Shown: one piece after another, positions 1 through 4,974 of the stretch
How positions within the stretch are numbered: the stretch's first letter is position 1
Layout of the letters: each line of letters opens with the position of its first letter
DNA from: an uncultured bacterium
GTDB taxonomy: Bacteria > Bacillota > Clostridia > Oscillospirales > Ruminococcaceae
DNA: 5,022 nt
Assembly: GCA_905215595.1 (NCBI GenBank)
Contig: CAJMQZ010000130.1
Span: forward strand, 1 to 5,022
Direction of reading: 5' to 3'
Program-made: the position numbers and the translations under genes
Notes under the pieces: generated by a model
Told to the model about the DNA's origin: nothing
What the model saw: only the letters and a program-made list of their open reading frames with translations
The model's database searches: none

Positions 1-65
1 CCGAGGCTGAGCGCCAGATCATCGCTGATGGCTGCCTCATCAACTACTACCGCAACAACCAGTAA
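1..65 (+). CDS. C-terminal end of an upstream gene, probably aconitase-family hydratase (partial)
   Basis: The reading frame is open from base 3 to a TAA at 63-65 and gives 20 residues ending ADGCLINYYRNNQ. The pattern of a charged stretch, two isoleucines, a small Asp/Gly-Gly/Cys turn and then Leu-Ile-Asn-Tyr resembles the last residues of aconitase and isopropylmalate dehydratase small domains, which often end in a Gly-Gly-Leu-x-Asn-Tyr motif. The next gene is isocitrate dehydrogenase, which fits an aconitase supplying isocitrate. Only the tail is visible, so the family call rests on a short motif plus context; LeuD or a homoaconitase-type subunit is equally possible from sequence alone. 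Confidence 0.45.
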   Translation, partial: EAERQIIADGCLINYYRNNQ

Positions 66-91
66 GTAATAAAATATCATCAAACAACTGA

Positions 92-147
92 GGGCAGGGG
101 CTGTCCCCGCCAAGGCTGCGGGGTGCAGCCCCTGCCCCTTTATTTTT
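92..147 (+). terminator. Terminator-like hairpin between the aconitase-like gene and icd
   Basis: Bases 92-103 (GGGCAGGGGCTG) pair perfectly with 126-137 (12 bp). Inside this stem CCCCGC (105-110) pairs with GCGGGG (118-123), leaving a 7-base loop at 111-117. The T-rich run TTTATTTTT follows at 139-147. This has the form of a strong intrinsic terminator. It ends only three bases before the AAGGAG of the next gene, so no promoter fits downstream of it. It may be a partial terminator, an attenuator or an mRNA-stabilising intercistronic structure rather than the end of an unrelated transcript. Confidence 0.8.
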
Positions 148-150
148 GAA

Positions 151-156
151 AAGGAG
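151..156 (+). promoter_or_regulatory. Ribosome binding site of icd
   Basis: AAGGAG lies 7 bases before the ATG at 164. This decides against an upstream TTG at 146, which would place the start inside the terminator T-tract and before the ribosome binding site. Confidence 0.85.
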
Positions 157-163
157 AACACTT

Positions 164-1372
164 ATGTCTGAATACATCACGACTGCTCTTCAGAAAGAAG
201 AGATCAAGACCGCACAGGAAAAGCTCGCTGAGCTCATCCGCTCCGACTTCGCCCGCATCGACCGCATGAAGGCTGACGAAGAAGTCACCGACTTCTCCAA
301 GCTCGACACCATCACCATCGGCGTCATGCCCGGCGATGGCATCGGCCCCCTCATCATGACCCAGGCTCTCCGCGTCCTGAACCAGCTGCTGGCTCCCGAG
401 ATCGCCAGCGGCAAGGTGAAGATCCGCATCATCGAGGGCATGACCTTCGAGCGCCGCGTGGAGCTGGGCGAGAGCCTGCCCGCCGATGTCCTCGCCGCCT
501 GCAAGGAGTGCAACGTCCTTATCAAGGGACCCTTCACCACGCCCCGCGCCGGTGATAAGTTCCCCGACGGCACCCCGATGCCCAACATGGTCTCCGCCAA
601 CAGTCTGCTCCGCCGCAGCCTCGATTTGTTTGCCGCTGTCCGCCCCATCAAGATCCCGGAGAAGAACATCGACTGGTGCTTCTTCCGCGAGAACATCGAG
701 GGCGAGTACATCTGGGGCAACAAGGGCATTCAGGTCAACGATGACCTCGCCATCGACTTCAAGGTCCAGACCAGACAAGGCAGTGAGCGCATCGCCCGCG
801 CTGCCTTCGAGTACGCCCGCAAGAACGGCAAGCACAATGTGACCGCCATCACCAAGGCCAACATCGTCAAGCTGGCCGACGGCAACTTCCTGAAGGCTGT
901 CCACCACATCGGCGAGACCGAGTACCCCGACATCGAGGTGCAGGAGCGTCTGGTGGATGCCATGACCGCCAAGATGGCAGACCCCGAGTTCACCAAGGGC
1001 TGCGAAGTCTTTGTCCTGCCGAACCTCTATGGCGACATCGTGACCGACGCTGCTGCTGAGATGCAGGGGGGCTTAGGCAGCGCTTCTTCCTCCAACATCG
1101 GCAATAAGTACGCCCTGTTCGAGGCCATTCACGGCACCGCTCCCTTCCTCATCCATCATGGCCGCGGCCAGTACGCGAACCCCTGCTCCCTGATCCGTGC
1201 CGCCGGCCAGCTGATGGCACACATCGGCTACGGCGACCGCACCGCAAAGCTCGAGAAGGCGCTGGACATCTGCTGCAACACCGAAAAGAAGCTCGTCGTC
1301 ACCACCGACAAGGACGGCGCTACCAGCGAGGAGTTCACCACCTACCTGCTGGATACCCTCAAGTCTCTGTAA
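164..1372 (+). CDS. icd: Isocitrate dehydrogenase, probably NAD-dependent
   Basis: This 402-residue enzyme belongs to the isocitrate/isopropylmalate dehydrogenase family, which oxidatively decarboxylates isocitrate to 2-oxoglutarate in the cytoplasm. The domain starts near residue 50 with TIGVMPGDGIGP, after a roughly 48-residue charged helical N-terminal extension. Isocitrate-site residues align with E. coli Icd: S144, N146, R150 and R160 (S113, N115, R119, R129), R175 and Y182 in the FRENIEGEY motif (R153, Y160), K231 (K230), D291 and D295 (D307, D311). The family signature NLYGDIVTD is at 287-295. The Ser/Asn/Arg set argues for isocitrate rather than isopropylmalate. After HGTAP (323-327) come Phe-Leu, not the Lys-Tyr that binds the NADP 2'-phosphate in E. 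coli Icd, so NAD is the likelier cofactor. The ATG at 164 is chosen because AAGGAG (151-156) lies 7 bases before it. The aconitase-like gene upstream suggests a citrate-to-2-oxoglutarate pair feeding glutamate synthesis. Confidence 0.93.
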   Translation: MSEYITTALQKEEIKTAQEKLAELIRSDFARIDRMKADEEVTDFSKLDTITIGVMPGDGIGPLIMTQALRVLNQLLAPEIASGKVKIRIIEGMTFERRVELGESLPADVLAACKECNVLIKGPFTTPRAGDKFPDGTPMPNMVSANSLLRRSLDLFAAVRPIKIPEKNIDWCFFRENIEGEYIWGNKGIQVNDDLAIDFKVQTRQGSERIARAAFEYARKNGKHNVTAITKANIVKLADGNFLKAVHHIGETEYPDIEVQERLVDAMTAKMADPEFTKGCEVFVLPNLYGDIVTDAAAEMQGGLGSASSSNIGNKYALFEAIHGTAPFLIHHGRGQYANPCSLIRAAGQLMAHIGYGDRTAKLEKALDICCNTEKKLVVTTDKDGATSEEFTTYLLDTLKSL

Positions 1373-1388
1373 ATGAGTGCGCACGGTC

Positions 1389-1417
1389 TTGAACTTCCGT
1401 CTATAAAACGATATACT
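1389..1417 (+). promoter_or_regulatory. Sigma-A type promoter of the LysR-family gene
   Basis: TTGAAC (1389-1394) and TATACT (1412-1417) are separated by exactly 17 bases. The -35 matches TTGACA at four of six positions and the -10 matches TATAAT at five of six. Transcription would begin near 1424 and leave a leader of about 27 bases before the ATG at 1451. No terminator is evident between icd and this point, so readthrough from icd could add to expression. CGATAT (1409-1414), which overlaps the -10, and CGAAAA (1431-1436, TTTTCG on the other strand) resemble words repeated in front of the amidohydrolase gene. Confidence 0.65.
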
Positions 1418-1450
1418 GAAAGAAATACCACGAAAAGGACGGAACATCAC

Positions 1451-2308
1451 ATGGACGAAAAAGACCTGCAGATCTTCCTGACGCTGGCTGACACCGGCAA
1501 CCTGACCCGCACAGCGGAAAAACTCTACCTTGCCCAGCCCACCCTGAGCAAACGGCTCCAGAACATGGAGTCGGAGCTTGGCGCGACGCTGTTTCTGCGC
1601 AGCAAACAGGGTGTCACCCTGACCCCTGCCGGTGAAGAGGCACAGAAAGTCATCCAGCGCACTGTTCAGGACTTCAGCACTTTGCGGGAACGGTTACAGC
1701 TGAGAAAAAACACCATCTGCGGCACCCTGCGCATTGGGGCGTCCATCGACTACTCCAAATACCGCCTGCCGCAGGTGCTGGCCGCCTACACGGCCCAGTA
1801 CCCGGACGTCACCCTCAAAGTCTCCACTGACCACAGCCGCGACTGCATCAAGAAACTGCAGGACGGCAAATTCCACCTCGCCATCGTGCGGGGCGAATAC
1901 GACTGGGACGAGGGCAAGATCCTGCTCGAGCGGGAACCGGTCTGTCTCATCCGCAGCCGGGAGAATGCCGATGTCCCCCTGAACGAGATGCGGTACATCG
2001 GCCGGGACGCCAACCCCGAGCATATGAGCATGAAGGCCCGCTGGCTGATGGAGCACAAGATGGAGCCCTGCTCCCAGCTGAATGTGGACGGCCTGTCCAC
2101 CTGCGTCGCCATGGTGCAGGCGGGCCTCGGCTGGAGCATCGTGCCGGAGATCGGCCTGAACTATTTCGACGGCATCTCGGAACCTCTCTTCTTTGCCGAC
2201 GGCACGCCGCTCTCCCGCTCTACTTATCTGCTCTACCGCAAGCGCGAAAGCGAGCTGCCGCAGGTGCGGGAGTTCATCCGCATGGTCTGTACCATGAGCA
2301 AACATTAA
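1451..2308 (+). CDS. LysR-family transcriptional regulator
   Basis: This 285-residue protein has the standard LysR layout. An N-terminal winged helix-turn-helix spans about residues 1-60: DLQIFLTLADTGNLTRTAEK, then LYLAQPTLSKRLQNME as the turn and recognition helix, then LGATLFLR and GVTLTPAG as the wing. A linker helix covers about 62-88. The substrate-binding-like effector domain starts with GTLRIGAS (91-98) and includes FHLAIVRG (141-148) and the late MVQAGLGWSIVP motif (221-232). LysR proteins bind DNA as tetramers and sense small molecules, often carboxylates or aromatics. The ATG at 1451 is preferred because it gives the normal LysR N-terminus, has GGA at 1441-1443 and AAGGA at 1435-1439, and lies just after a good promoter; the frame is open back to an ATG at 1373, but that would add 26 atypical residues. 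The gene is monocistronic, ending at a strong terminator. Its target and effector cannot be read from sequence; candidates are the flanking icd and amidohydrolase/transporter units. Confidence 0.93.
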   Translation: MDEKDLQIFLTLADTGNLTRTAEKLYLAQPTLSKRLQNMESELGATLFLRSKQGVTLTPAGEEAQKVIQRTVQDFSTLRERLQLRKNTICGTLRIGASIDYSKYRLPQVLAAYTAQYPDVTLKVSTDHSRDCIKKLQDGKFHLAIVRGEYDWDEGKILLEREPVCLIRSRENADVPLNEMRYIGRDANPEHMSMKARWLMEHKMEPCSQLNVDGLSTCVAMVQAGLGWSIVPEIGLNYFDGISEPLFFADGTPLSRSTYLLYRKRESELPQVREFIRMVCTMSKH

Positions 2309-2326
2309 AGGGATCTATCGATCCTT
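2309..2326 (+). other. Small hairpin directly after the LysR gene stop codon
   Basis: AGGGATC (2309-2315) can pair with GATCCTT (2320-2326), including one G-U pair, across a 4-base loop. It starts at the base after the stop codon and precedes the main terminator by 16 bases. It has no T-tract, so it is unlikely to terminate alone; it may only protect the 3' end. Confidence 0.4.
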
Positions 2327-2342
2327 CCCTTCCGATCGTTCC

Positions 2343-2384
2343 AAGTCCCCTCTGCACTTCAGGGTGCAGGGGGGACTTTTCTTT
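2343..2384 (+). terminator. Intrinsic terminator of the LysR-family gene
   Basis: AAGTCCCCTCTGCAC (2343-2357) pairs with GTGCAGGGGGGACTT (2364-2378) over 15 positions, with a single T-G wobble, around a 6-base loop (TTCAGG). The tract TTTTCTTT follows at 2377-2384. This is a strong rho-independent terminator that separates the regulator from the downstream operon, which therefore needs its own promoter. Confidence 0.93.
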
Positions 2385-2421
2385 ACCGTTTCTTTGCTTT
2401 TTTTCGATATTTCGGTGTTTT

Positions 2422-2430
2422 TGTGATAAT
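2422..2430 (+). promoter_or_regulatory. Possible extended -10 element
   Basis: TGTGATAAT matches the extended -10 form TGnTATAAT at all but one position. The -35 region at the right distance (TTTCGA, 2402-2407) is poor. If used, it would give a leader of nearly 300 bases before the amidohydrolase gene. It is a weak call based on one element. Confidence 0.25.
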
Positions 2431-2444
2431 TGACAAAAGCCTGT

Positions 2445-2457
2445 CGATATTTTCGTC
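2445..2457 (+). repeat. Direct repeat copy 1, candidate regulator site
   Basis: CGATATTTTCGTC matches 12 of 13 bases of the copy at 2566-2578 and contains the half-sites CGA and TCG around five bases. The short word TTTTCG recurs in the region (2401-2406, 2571-2576, 2660-2665). Confidence 0.5.
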
Positions 2458-2493
2458 AGTCTGCACAGCGGTTCAAAAGAGGTCCTTTATTCT

Positions 2494-2518
2494 ACAGAAT
2501 CCGTTCTATCCATTCTGT
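2494..2518. repeat. Inverted repeat ACAGAAT-N11-ATTCTGT
   Basis: Two perfect 7-base arms (2494-2500 and 2512-2518) flank 11 bases. The symmetry and spacing fit a dimeric regulator site. A short run of five T follows (2518-2522), but a 7-bp AT-rich stem would be a weak terminator. Confidence 0.45.
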
Positions 2519-2565
2519 TTTTCTATGGGAATCTCCTCCAATTTCCCGCATTGACTCATTTTTGA

Positions 2566-2578
2566 CGATGTTTTCGTC
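2566..2578 (+). repeat. Direct repeat copy 2, candidate regulator site
   Basis: CGATGTTTTCGTC is the near twin of 2445-2457, placed 121 bases further on. This copy also forms a symmetric site, with GACGA (2564-2568) and TCGTC (2574-2578) around five bases. Confidence 0.5.
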
Positions 2579-2582
2579 CTCA

Positions 2583-2628
2583 TGATGCATTTCCAGCATT
2601 TTTATCATTCATTTTTGGAATGGCATCA
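2583..2628. repeat. Imperfect 13-base inverted repeat, possible hairpin or operator pair
   Basis: TGATGCATTTCCA (2583-2595) is complementary to TGGAATGGCATCA (2616-2628) at 11 of 13 positions; the two mismatches are adjacent and form a small internal loop. The 20-base loop is T-rich. It could be an RNA stem-loop if transcription begins upstream of it, or a pair of DNA sites. Confidence 0.4.
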
Positions 2629-2644
2629 GATACAAACACGTTAT

Positions 2645-2673
2645 TTAACAAATCGTCCATTTTCGATTATCCT
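2645..2673 (+). promoter_or_regulatory. Candidate sigma-A promoter of the amidohydrolase/transporter operon
   Basis: TTAACA (2645-2650) matches the -35 consensus at five of six positions and TATCCT (2668-2673) matches the -10 at four of six, with a 17-base spacer. Transcription would begin near 2680. The inverted repeat AATCG-N8-CGATT (2651-2668) fills the spacer and touches the -10, as expected of a repressor site. Confidence 0.45.
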
Positions 2674-2693
2674 AAATACAGGAAAAGTGCTCC

Positions 2694-2726
2694 ATGCACA
2701 AGAGAGTTTCGTCGAAAGGAAGCTGA
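2694..2726 (+). CDS. Possible 10-codon leader peptide (MHKRVSSKGS)
   Basis: An ATG at 2694 follows AGGAAA (2680-2685) by 8 bases and runs to a TGA at 2724-2726, six bases before the amidohydrolase start. The ribosome binding site of the main gene lies inside this frame, so translation of the leader would pass over it. If the transcript starts near 2680 the leader's ribosome binding site would lie at the extreme 5' end, which weakens the case. It is too short to judge by composition and may be chance. Confidence 0.25.
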   Translation: MHKRVSSKGS

Positions 2727-2732
2727 AGATCT

Positions 2733-3584
2733 ATGGAAAACGTAATGCAGGGCATCATTGATATGCACATCCATGCAGCCCCGGACGTCCGTGCGCGGAA
2801 ACTGGACGATCTCGAGCTGATGGAAGCCTCCGTTCAGCGGGGTGTGCGTGCCATTGTGCTCAAGTCCCACAACGTCCCCACTGCGGACCGTGCCTATCTG
2901 GTCAACCGCGTGGCAGCTGAAAAGTACCCGGACGTAAAGTTCACCGCATTCGGCGGGCTGTGCCTGAACCATCCGGTGGGCGGTCTGAACCCCGACGCGG
3001 TGGAAACTTCGCTGAAGCTGGGCGCAAAGGTCATCTGGCTGCCCACCAACACCGCCGAGAACCACTACCGCAAAAACGGCAAAGACCCCTCCAAGGGCGT
3101 CGTCGTCACCCGTGACGGCAAAGCCGTGGACGAGCTGCAGGACATTTTCGCCCTCGTCAAGCAGTACAACGCTGTGCTGGCCACCGGCCACATCGGTGCA
3201 GAAGAGTGCTTCCCGGTCGTGGAGGCTGCCCGCGCCGCAGGCGTGGAGAAGATCGTCATCACCCACCCCGAGTTCTGGGTGGTGGGCATGACTCCCGAGC
3301 AGCAGGCCGACATCGTGCGGAAATACGATGTCCTGCTGGAATCCGTCTACGCACAGCCCGTCAACGGCAGCTATAAGATCAACATCCCCGACAACATCGC
3401 TGCCATGAAAGCCATCGGCCCGGAGCACTTCGTCATCTCCACCGACAGCGGCCAGACCGTCAACCCCTACTGGTACGAAAGCTACACCACCTACTTCAAG
3501 GCGGTGTCTGAGGTATTCACCCCCGAGCAAGTCCGCAAGATGACCCACGACAATCCGGCATGGCTGCTGGATATTGACCAGTAA
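2733..3584 (+). CDS. DUF6282-like metal-dependent amidohydrolase
   Basis: This 283-residue protein looks like a compact amidohydrolase-superfamily TIM barrel and most resembles the uncharacterised DUF6282 family. IDMHIHAAPDVR (9-20) gives the first-strand His-x-His (H12, H14). VLKSHNVPTADRA (42-54) carries K44 and H46. H80 lies in GLCLNHPVGG, H153 in ATGHIG and H178 in VITHPEFW. ISTDSGQ (235-241) supplies the expected late Asp, D238. The end, THDNPAWLL (271-279), is a common amidohydrolase C-terminal motif. These residues predict one or two divalent metals and hydrolysis of a C-N, C-O or lactone bond in the cytoplasm; no signal peptide is seen. The substrate is unknown. The transporter gene 16 bases downstream shares its transcript, so the substrate is probably an imported hydroxy-acid derivative or a related intermediate. 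The ATG at 2733 has AAGGA (2716-2720) 12 bases upstream, which is rather far; an ATG at 2745 is an alternative start. Confidence 0.8.
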   Translation: MENVMQGIIDMHIHAAPDVRARKLDDLELMEASVQRGVRAIVLKSHNVPTADRAYLVNRVAAEKYPDVKFTAFGGLCLNHPVGGLNPDAVETSLKLGAKVIWLPTNTAENHYRKNGKDPSKGVVVTRDGKAVDELQDIFALVKQYNAVLATGHIGAEECFPVVEAARAAGVEKIVITHPEFWVVGMTPEQQADIVRKYDVLLESVYAQPVNGSYKINIPDNIAAMKAIGPEHFVISTDSGQTVNPYWYESYTTYFKAVSEVFTPEQVRKMTHDNPAWLLDIDQ

Positions 3585-3587
3585 AAC

Positions 3588-3592
3588 GGAGG
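3588..3592 (+). promoter_or_regulatory. Ribosome binding site of the transporter gene
   Basis: GGAGG lies 8 bases before the ATG at 3601 and directly after the amidohydrolase stop codon. It rules out the upstream in-frame TTG at 3574. Confidence 0.85.
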
Positions 3593-3600
3593 AAACAACA

Positions 3601-4902
3601 ATGAAAAAATTGAATTCCATTCAGTTCTATGGAATGCCCCTTCCCATCTATGCGTTTTTCGCCATCATCGTACTGGCCTGCGCCTACTTCAACATCATCC
3701 CCAACCAGATGATCGGCGCGGTCGCCGTCCTGTTCGCCTTCGGCATCCTGATCGGTGAGATCGGCGAGCGCCTGCCCATCTGGAACAAGTTCCTCGGCGG
3801 CGGCGCAATGCTCTGCTTCCTCGCTGCCGGTCTGCTCAAGTACTTCAACCTCCTGCCCGAGTGCGTCACCAACGTCTCCGACGGCTGGATCAACGGCTAC
3901 AGCTTCCTGAACGTCTTCATCACCTTCCTCGTCGTCGGTTCCCTGCTGGGCATTGACCGTGACGTGCTTATCAAATCCGGTTCGCTCTACATTCCGACAC
4001 TGCTCTGCTCGCTGCTGGGTGCCTGCGTGTTCGGCGTCGTGGCCGGCCTCATCTTCGGCAACGACCCGCTCTACCTCATCACCTCTTACGTCCTGCCCAT
4101 CATGGGCGGCGGCGCGGGCGCCGGTGCCGTGCCTATGGCTCAGGTCTACTCCGACGCCACCGGTCAGGACTCCGCAGGCTACCTGAGCTTCTGCATGGCC
4201 ATCCTCGCTCTGGGCAATATCGTCGCCATCCTGATGGCTGTCGTCATGGACCTCATTGGCCGCGCTTTCCCTAAGATGACCGGCCACGGCGAGCTGCTCC
4301 GCGTCAAGAACAAGTCTCTGGAAGTCGAGTCCAAGAACCCCGCTCCCGCTGTCACCGTGGATGACATCGCTGCTGCCATCTTCATCTGCGCAGGCTTCTT
4401 CATGCTGGGCCAGCTGGTCTCCAAGAAGATCCTCCCCACCGTGTTCGGTGTTGCCATCCCCAACTTTGCTTACATGATCATCTTCGCTGCTTTGGCCAAC
4501 ATCTTCAACCTCATCCCCGAAAACCTCCGCGAGGCCTGCCGCCGCTGCCAGCACTTCTGCGGCAACAAGCTGGTCTGGATCCAGATGGTCGGCATGGGCA
4601 TCTCCGCCATCAACTTCTCCACCATGTTCTCCGTGGCAAGCTGGCAGAACGTCGTCATCGTCCTGATGATCGTCATCGGCTGCTGCGTCGGCTCTGCTCT
4701 CTTCGGCTGGATCGTTGGCTTCTTCCCTGTCGAGAGCGCCATCACCGCTGGCCTGTGCATGGCAAACATGGGCGGCGCAGGCGACCTGGCCGTTCTGGGT
4801 GCTGCAAAGCGGATGGACCTGATGGTCTACGCACAGATCTCCTCCCGCATCGGCGGCGCCATCGTCCTGCTGATCGCTTCCATCCTCTTCGCATTCCTCT
4901 AA
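3601..4902 (+). CDS. 2-hydroxycarboxylate transporter (2HCT/CitS family)
   Basis: This 433-residue membrane protein is a full-length member of the 2HCT family, cation-coupled carriers of citrate, malate, lactate and related 2-hydroxy acids. Hydrophobic segments cover most of the chain, roughly at 13-33, 36-54, 64-82, 102-118, 128-153, 158-168, 193-220, 255-275, 284-303, 325-345, 349-373, 380-390 and 416-433, with a charged cytoplasmic stretch at 221-253. Both family signature loops are present: PIMGGGAGAGAVPM (166-179) and NMGGAGDLAVLGAAKRM (389-405), followed by AQISSRIGG (411-419), whose R416 matches the essential Arg428 of Klebsiella-type CitS. By the same alignment CitS Arg402 is M390 and Asn186 is A172 here, which argues against citrate as the main substrate; a dicarboxylate such as malate or another hydroxy acid is more likely. 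That alignment was made from memory. The gene is co-transcribed with the amidohydrolase and closed by its own terminator. Confidence 0.92.
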   Translation: MKKLNSIQFYGMPLPIYAFFAIIVLACAYFNIIPNQMIGAVAVLFAFGILIGEIGERLPIWNKFLGGGAMLCFLAAGLLKYFNLLPECVTNVSDGWINGYSFLNVFITFLVVGSLLGIDRDVLIKSGSLYIPTLLCSLLGACVFGVVAGLIFGNDPLYLITSYVLPIMGGGAGAGAVPMAQVYSDATGQDSAGYLSFCMAILALGNIVAILMAVVMDLIGRAFPKMTGHGELLRVKNKSLEVESKNPAPAVTVDDIAAAIFICAGFFMLGQLVSKKILPTVFGVAIPNFAYMIIFAALANIFNLIPENLREACRRCQHFCGNKLVWIQMVGMGISAINFSTMFSVASWQNVVIVLMIVIGCCVGSALFGWIVGFFPVESAITAGLCMANMGGAGDLAVLGAAKRMDLMVYAQISSRIGGAIVLLIASILFAFL

Positions 4903-4923
4903 GATACCACAAGACCTCTTCTC

Positions 4924-4964
4924 AAAGAGAGACCGGCTTTGCCCAAAGCCGATCTCTCTTTTTT
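4924..4964 (+). terminator. Intrinsic terminator of the amidohydrolase/transporter operon
   Basis: Bases 4924-4940 pair with 4945-4961 over 17 positions with one C-A mismatch (4933/4952), around the 4-base loop GCCC. The inner GC-rich part is CGGCTTT with AAAGCCG. Six T follow at 4959-4964. It starts 21 bases after the transporter stop codon. Confidence 0.93.
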
Positions 4965-4974
4965 ACTGTCAAAC

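Larger units (their letters stand above)
2385..2732. promoter_or_regulatory. AT-rich, repeat-rich control region upstream of the amidohydrolase/transporter operon
   Basis: This stretch holds no supportable gene on either strand apart from a possible 10-codon leader. It is much richer in A and T than the flanking genes and contains several repeats. CGATATTTTCGTC (2445-2457) and CGATGTTTTCGTC (2566-2578) differ at one base, and a degenerate copy lies at 2405-2415. Inverted repeats lie at 2494-2518, 2583-2628, 2651-2668 and 2707-2717. A plausible sigma-A promoter lies at 2645-2673. An extended -10-like TGTGATAAT lies at 2422-2430. The distance between terminator and start codon is long for a simple promoter and suggests regulated expression. 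No known riboswitch class was recognised. Confidence 0.6.

Noticed and set aside
140..907. 255-codon open frame on the - strand over icd
   Set aside because: It is an antisense shadow of a gene with conserved active-site residues; the product is low complexity.
1373..1450. Alternative upstream start for the LysR protein
   Set aside because: The ATG at 1373 directly follows the icd stop codon and would add 26 residues absent from normal LysR proteins; the promoter at 1389-1417 lies inside this stretch.
2430..2435. Perfect -35 consensus TTGACA
   Set aside because: No acceptable -10 lies 16-18 bases downstream (the sequence there is around TTCGTCA), so it is not called as a promoter.
2551..2567. 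TTGACT and TTGACG as -35 elements
   Set aside because: The positions 17 bases downstream (TCGTCC and ATGCAT) are poor -10 sequences.
2385..2732. CRISPR array, tRNA or known riboswitch in the spacer
   Set aside because: Repeats are too short and irregularly spaced for CRISPR, no cloverleaf was found, and no known riboswitch core was recognised by eye.
2667..3620. Long open frame on the - strand over the amidohydrolase gene
   Set aside because: It is the antisense shadow of a well-supported gene with strong codon bias; its product is Val/Gly/Asp-rich low-complexity sequence without a recognisable domain, and its end would run into the transporter start.
3517..4554. 345-codon open frame on the - strand over the transporter gene
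   Set aside because: The translation is an Asp/Glu/Gly/His-rich mirror of hydrophobic C-ending codons, with no domain; the + strand membrane protein explains the open frame.
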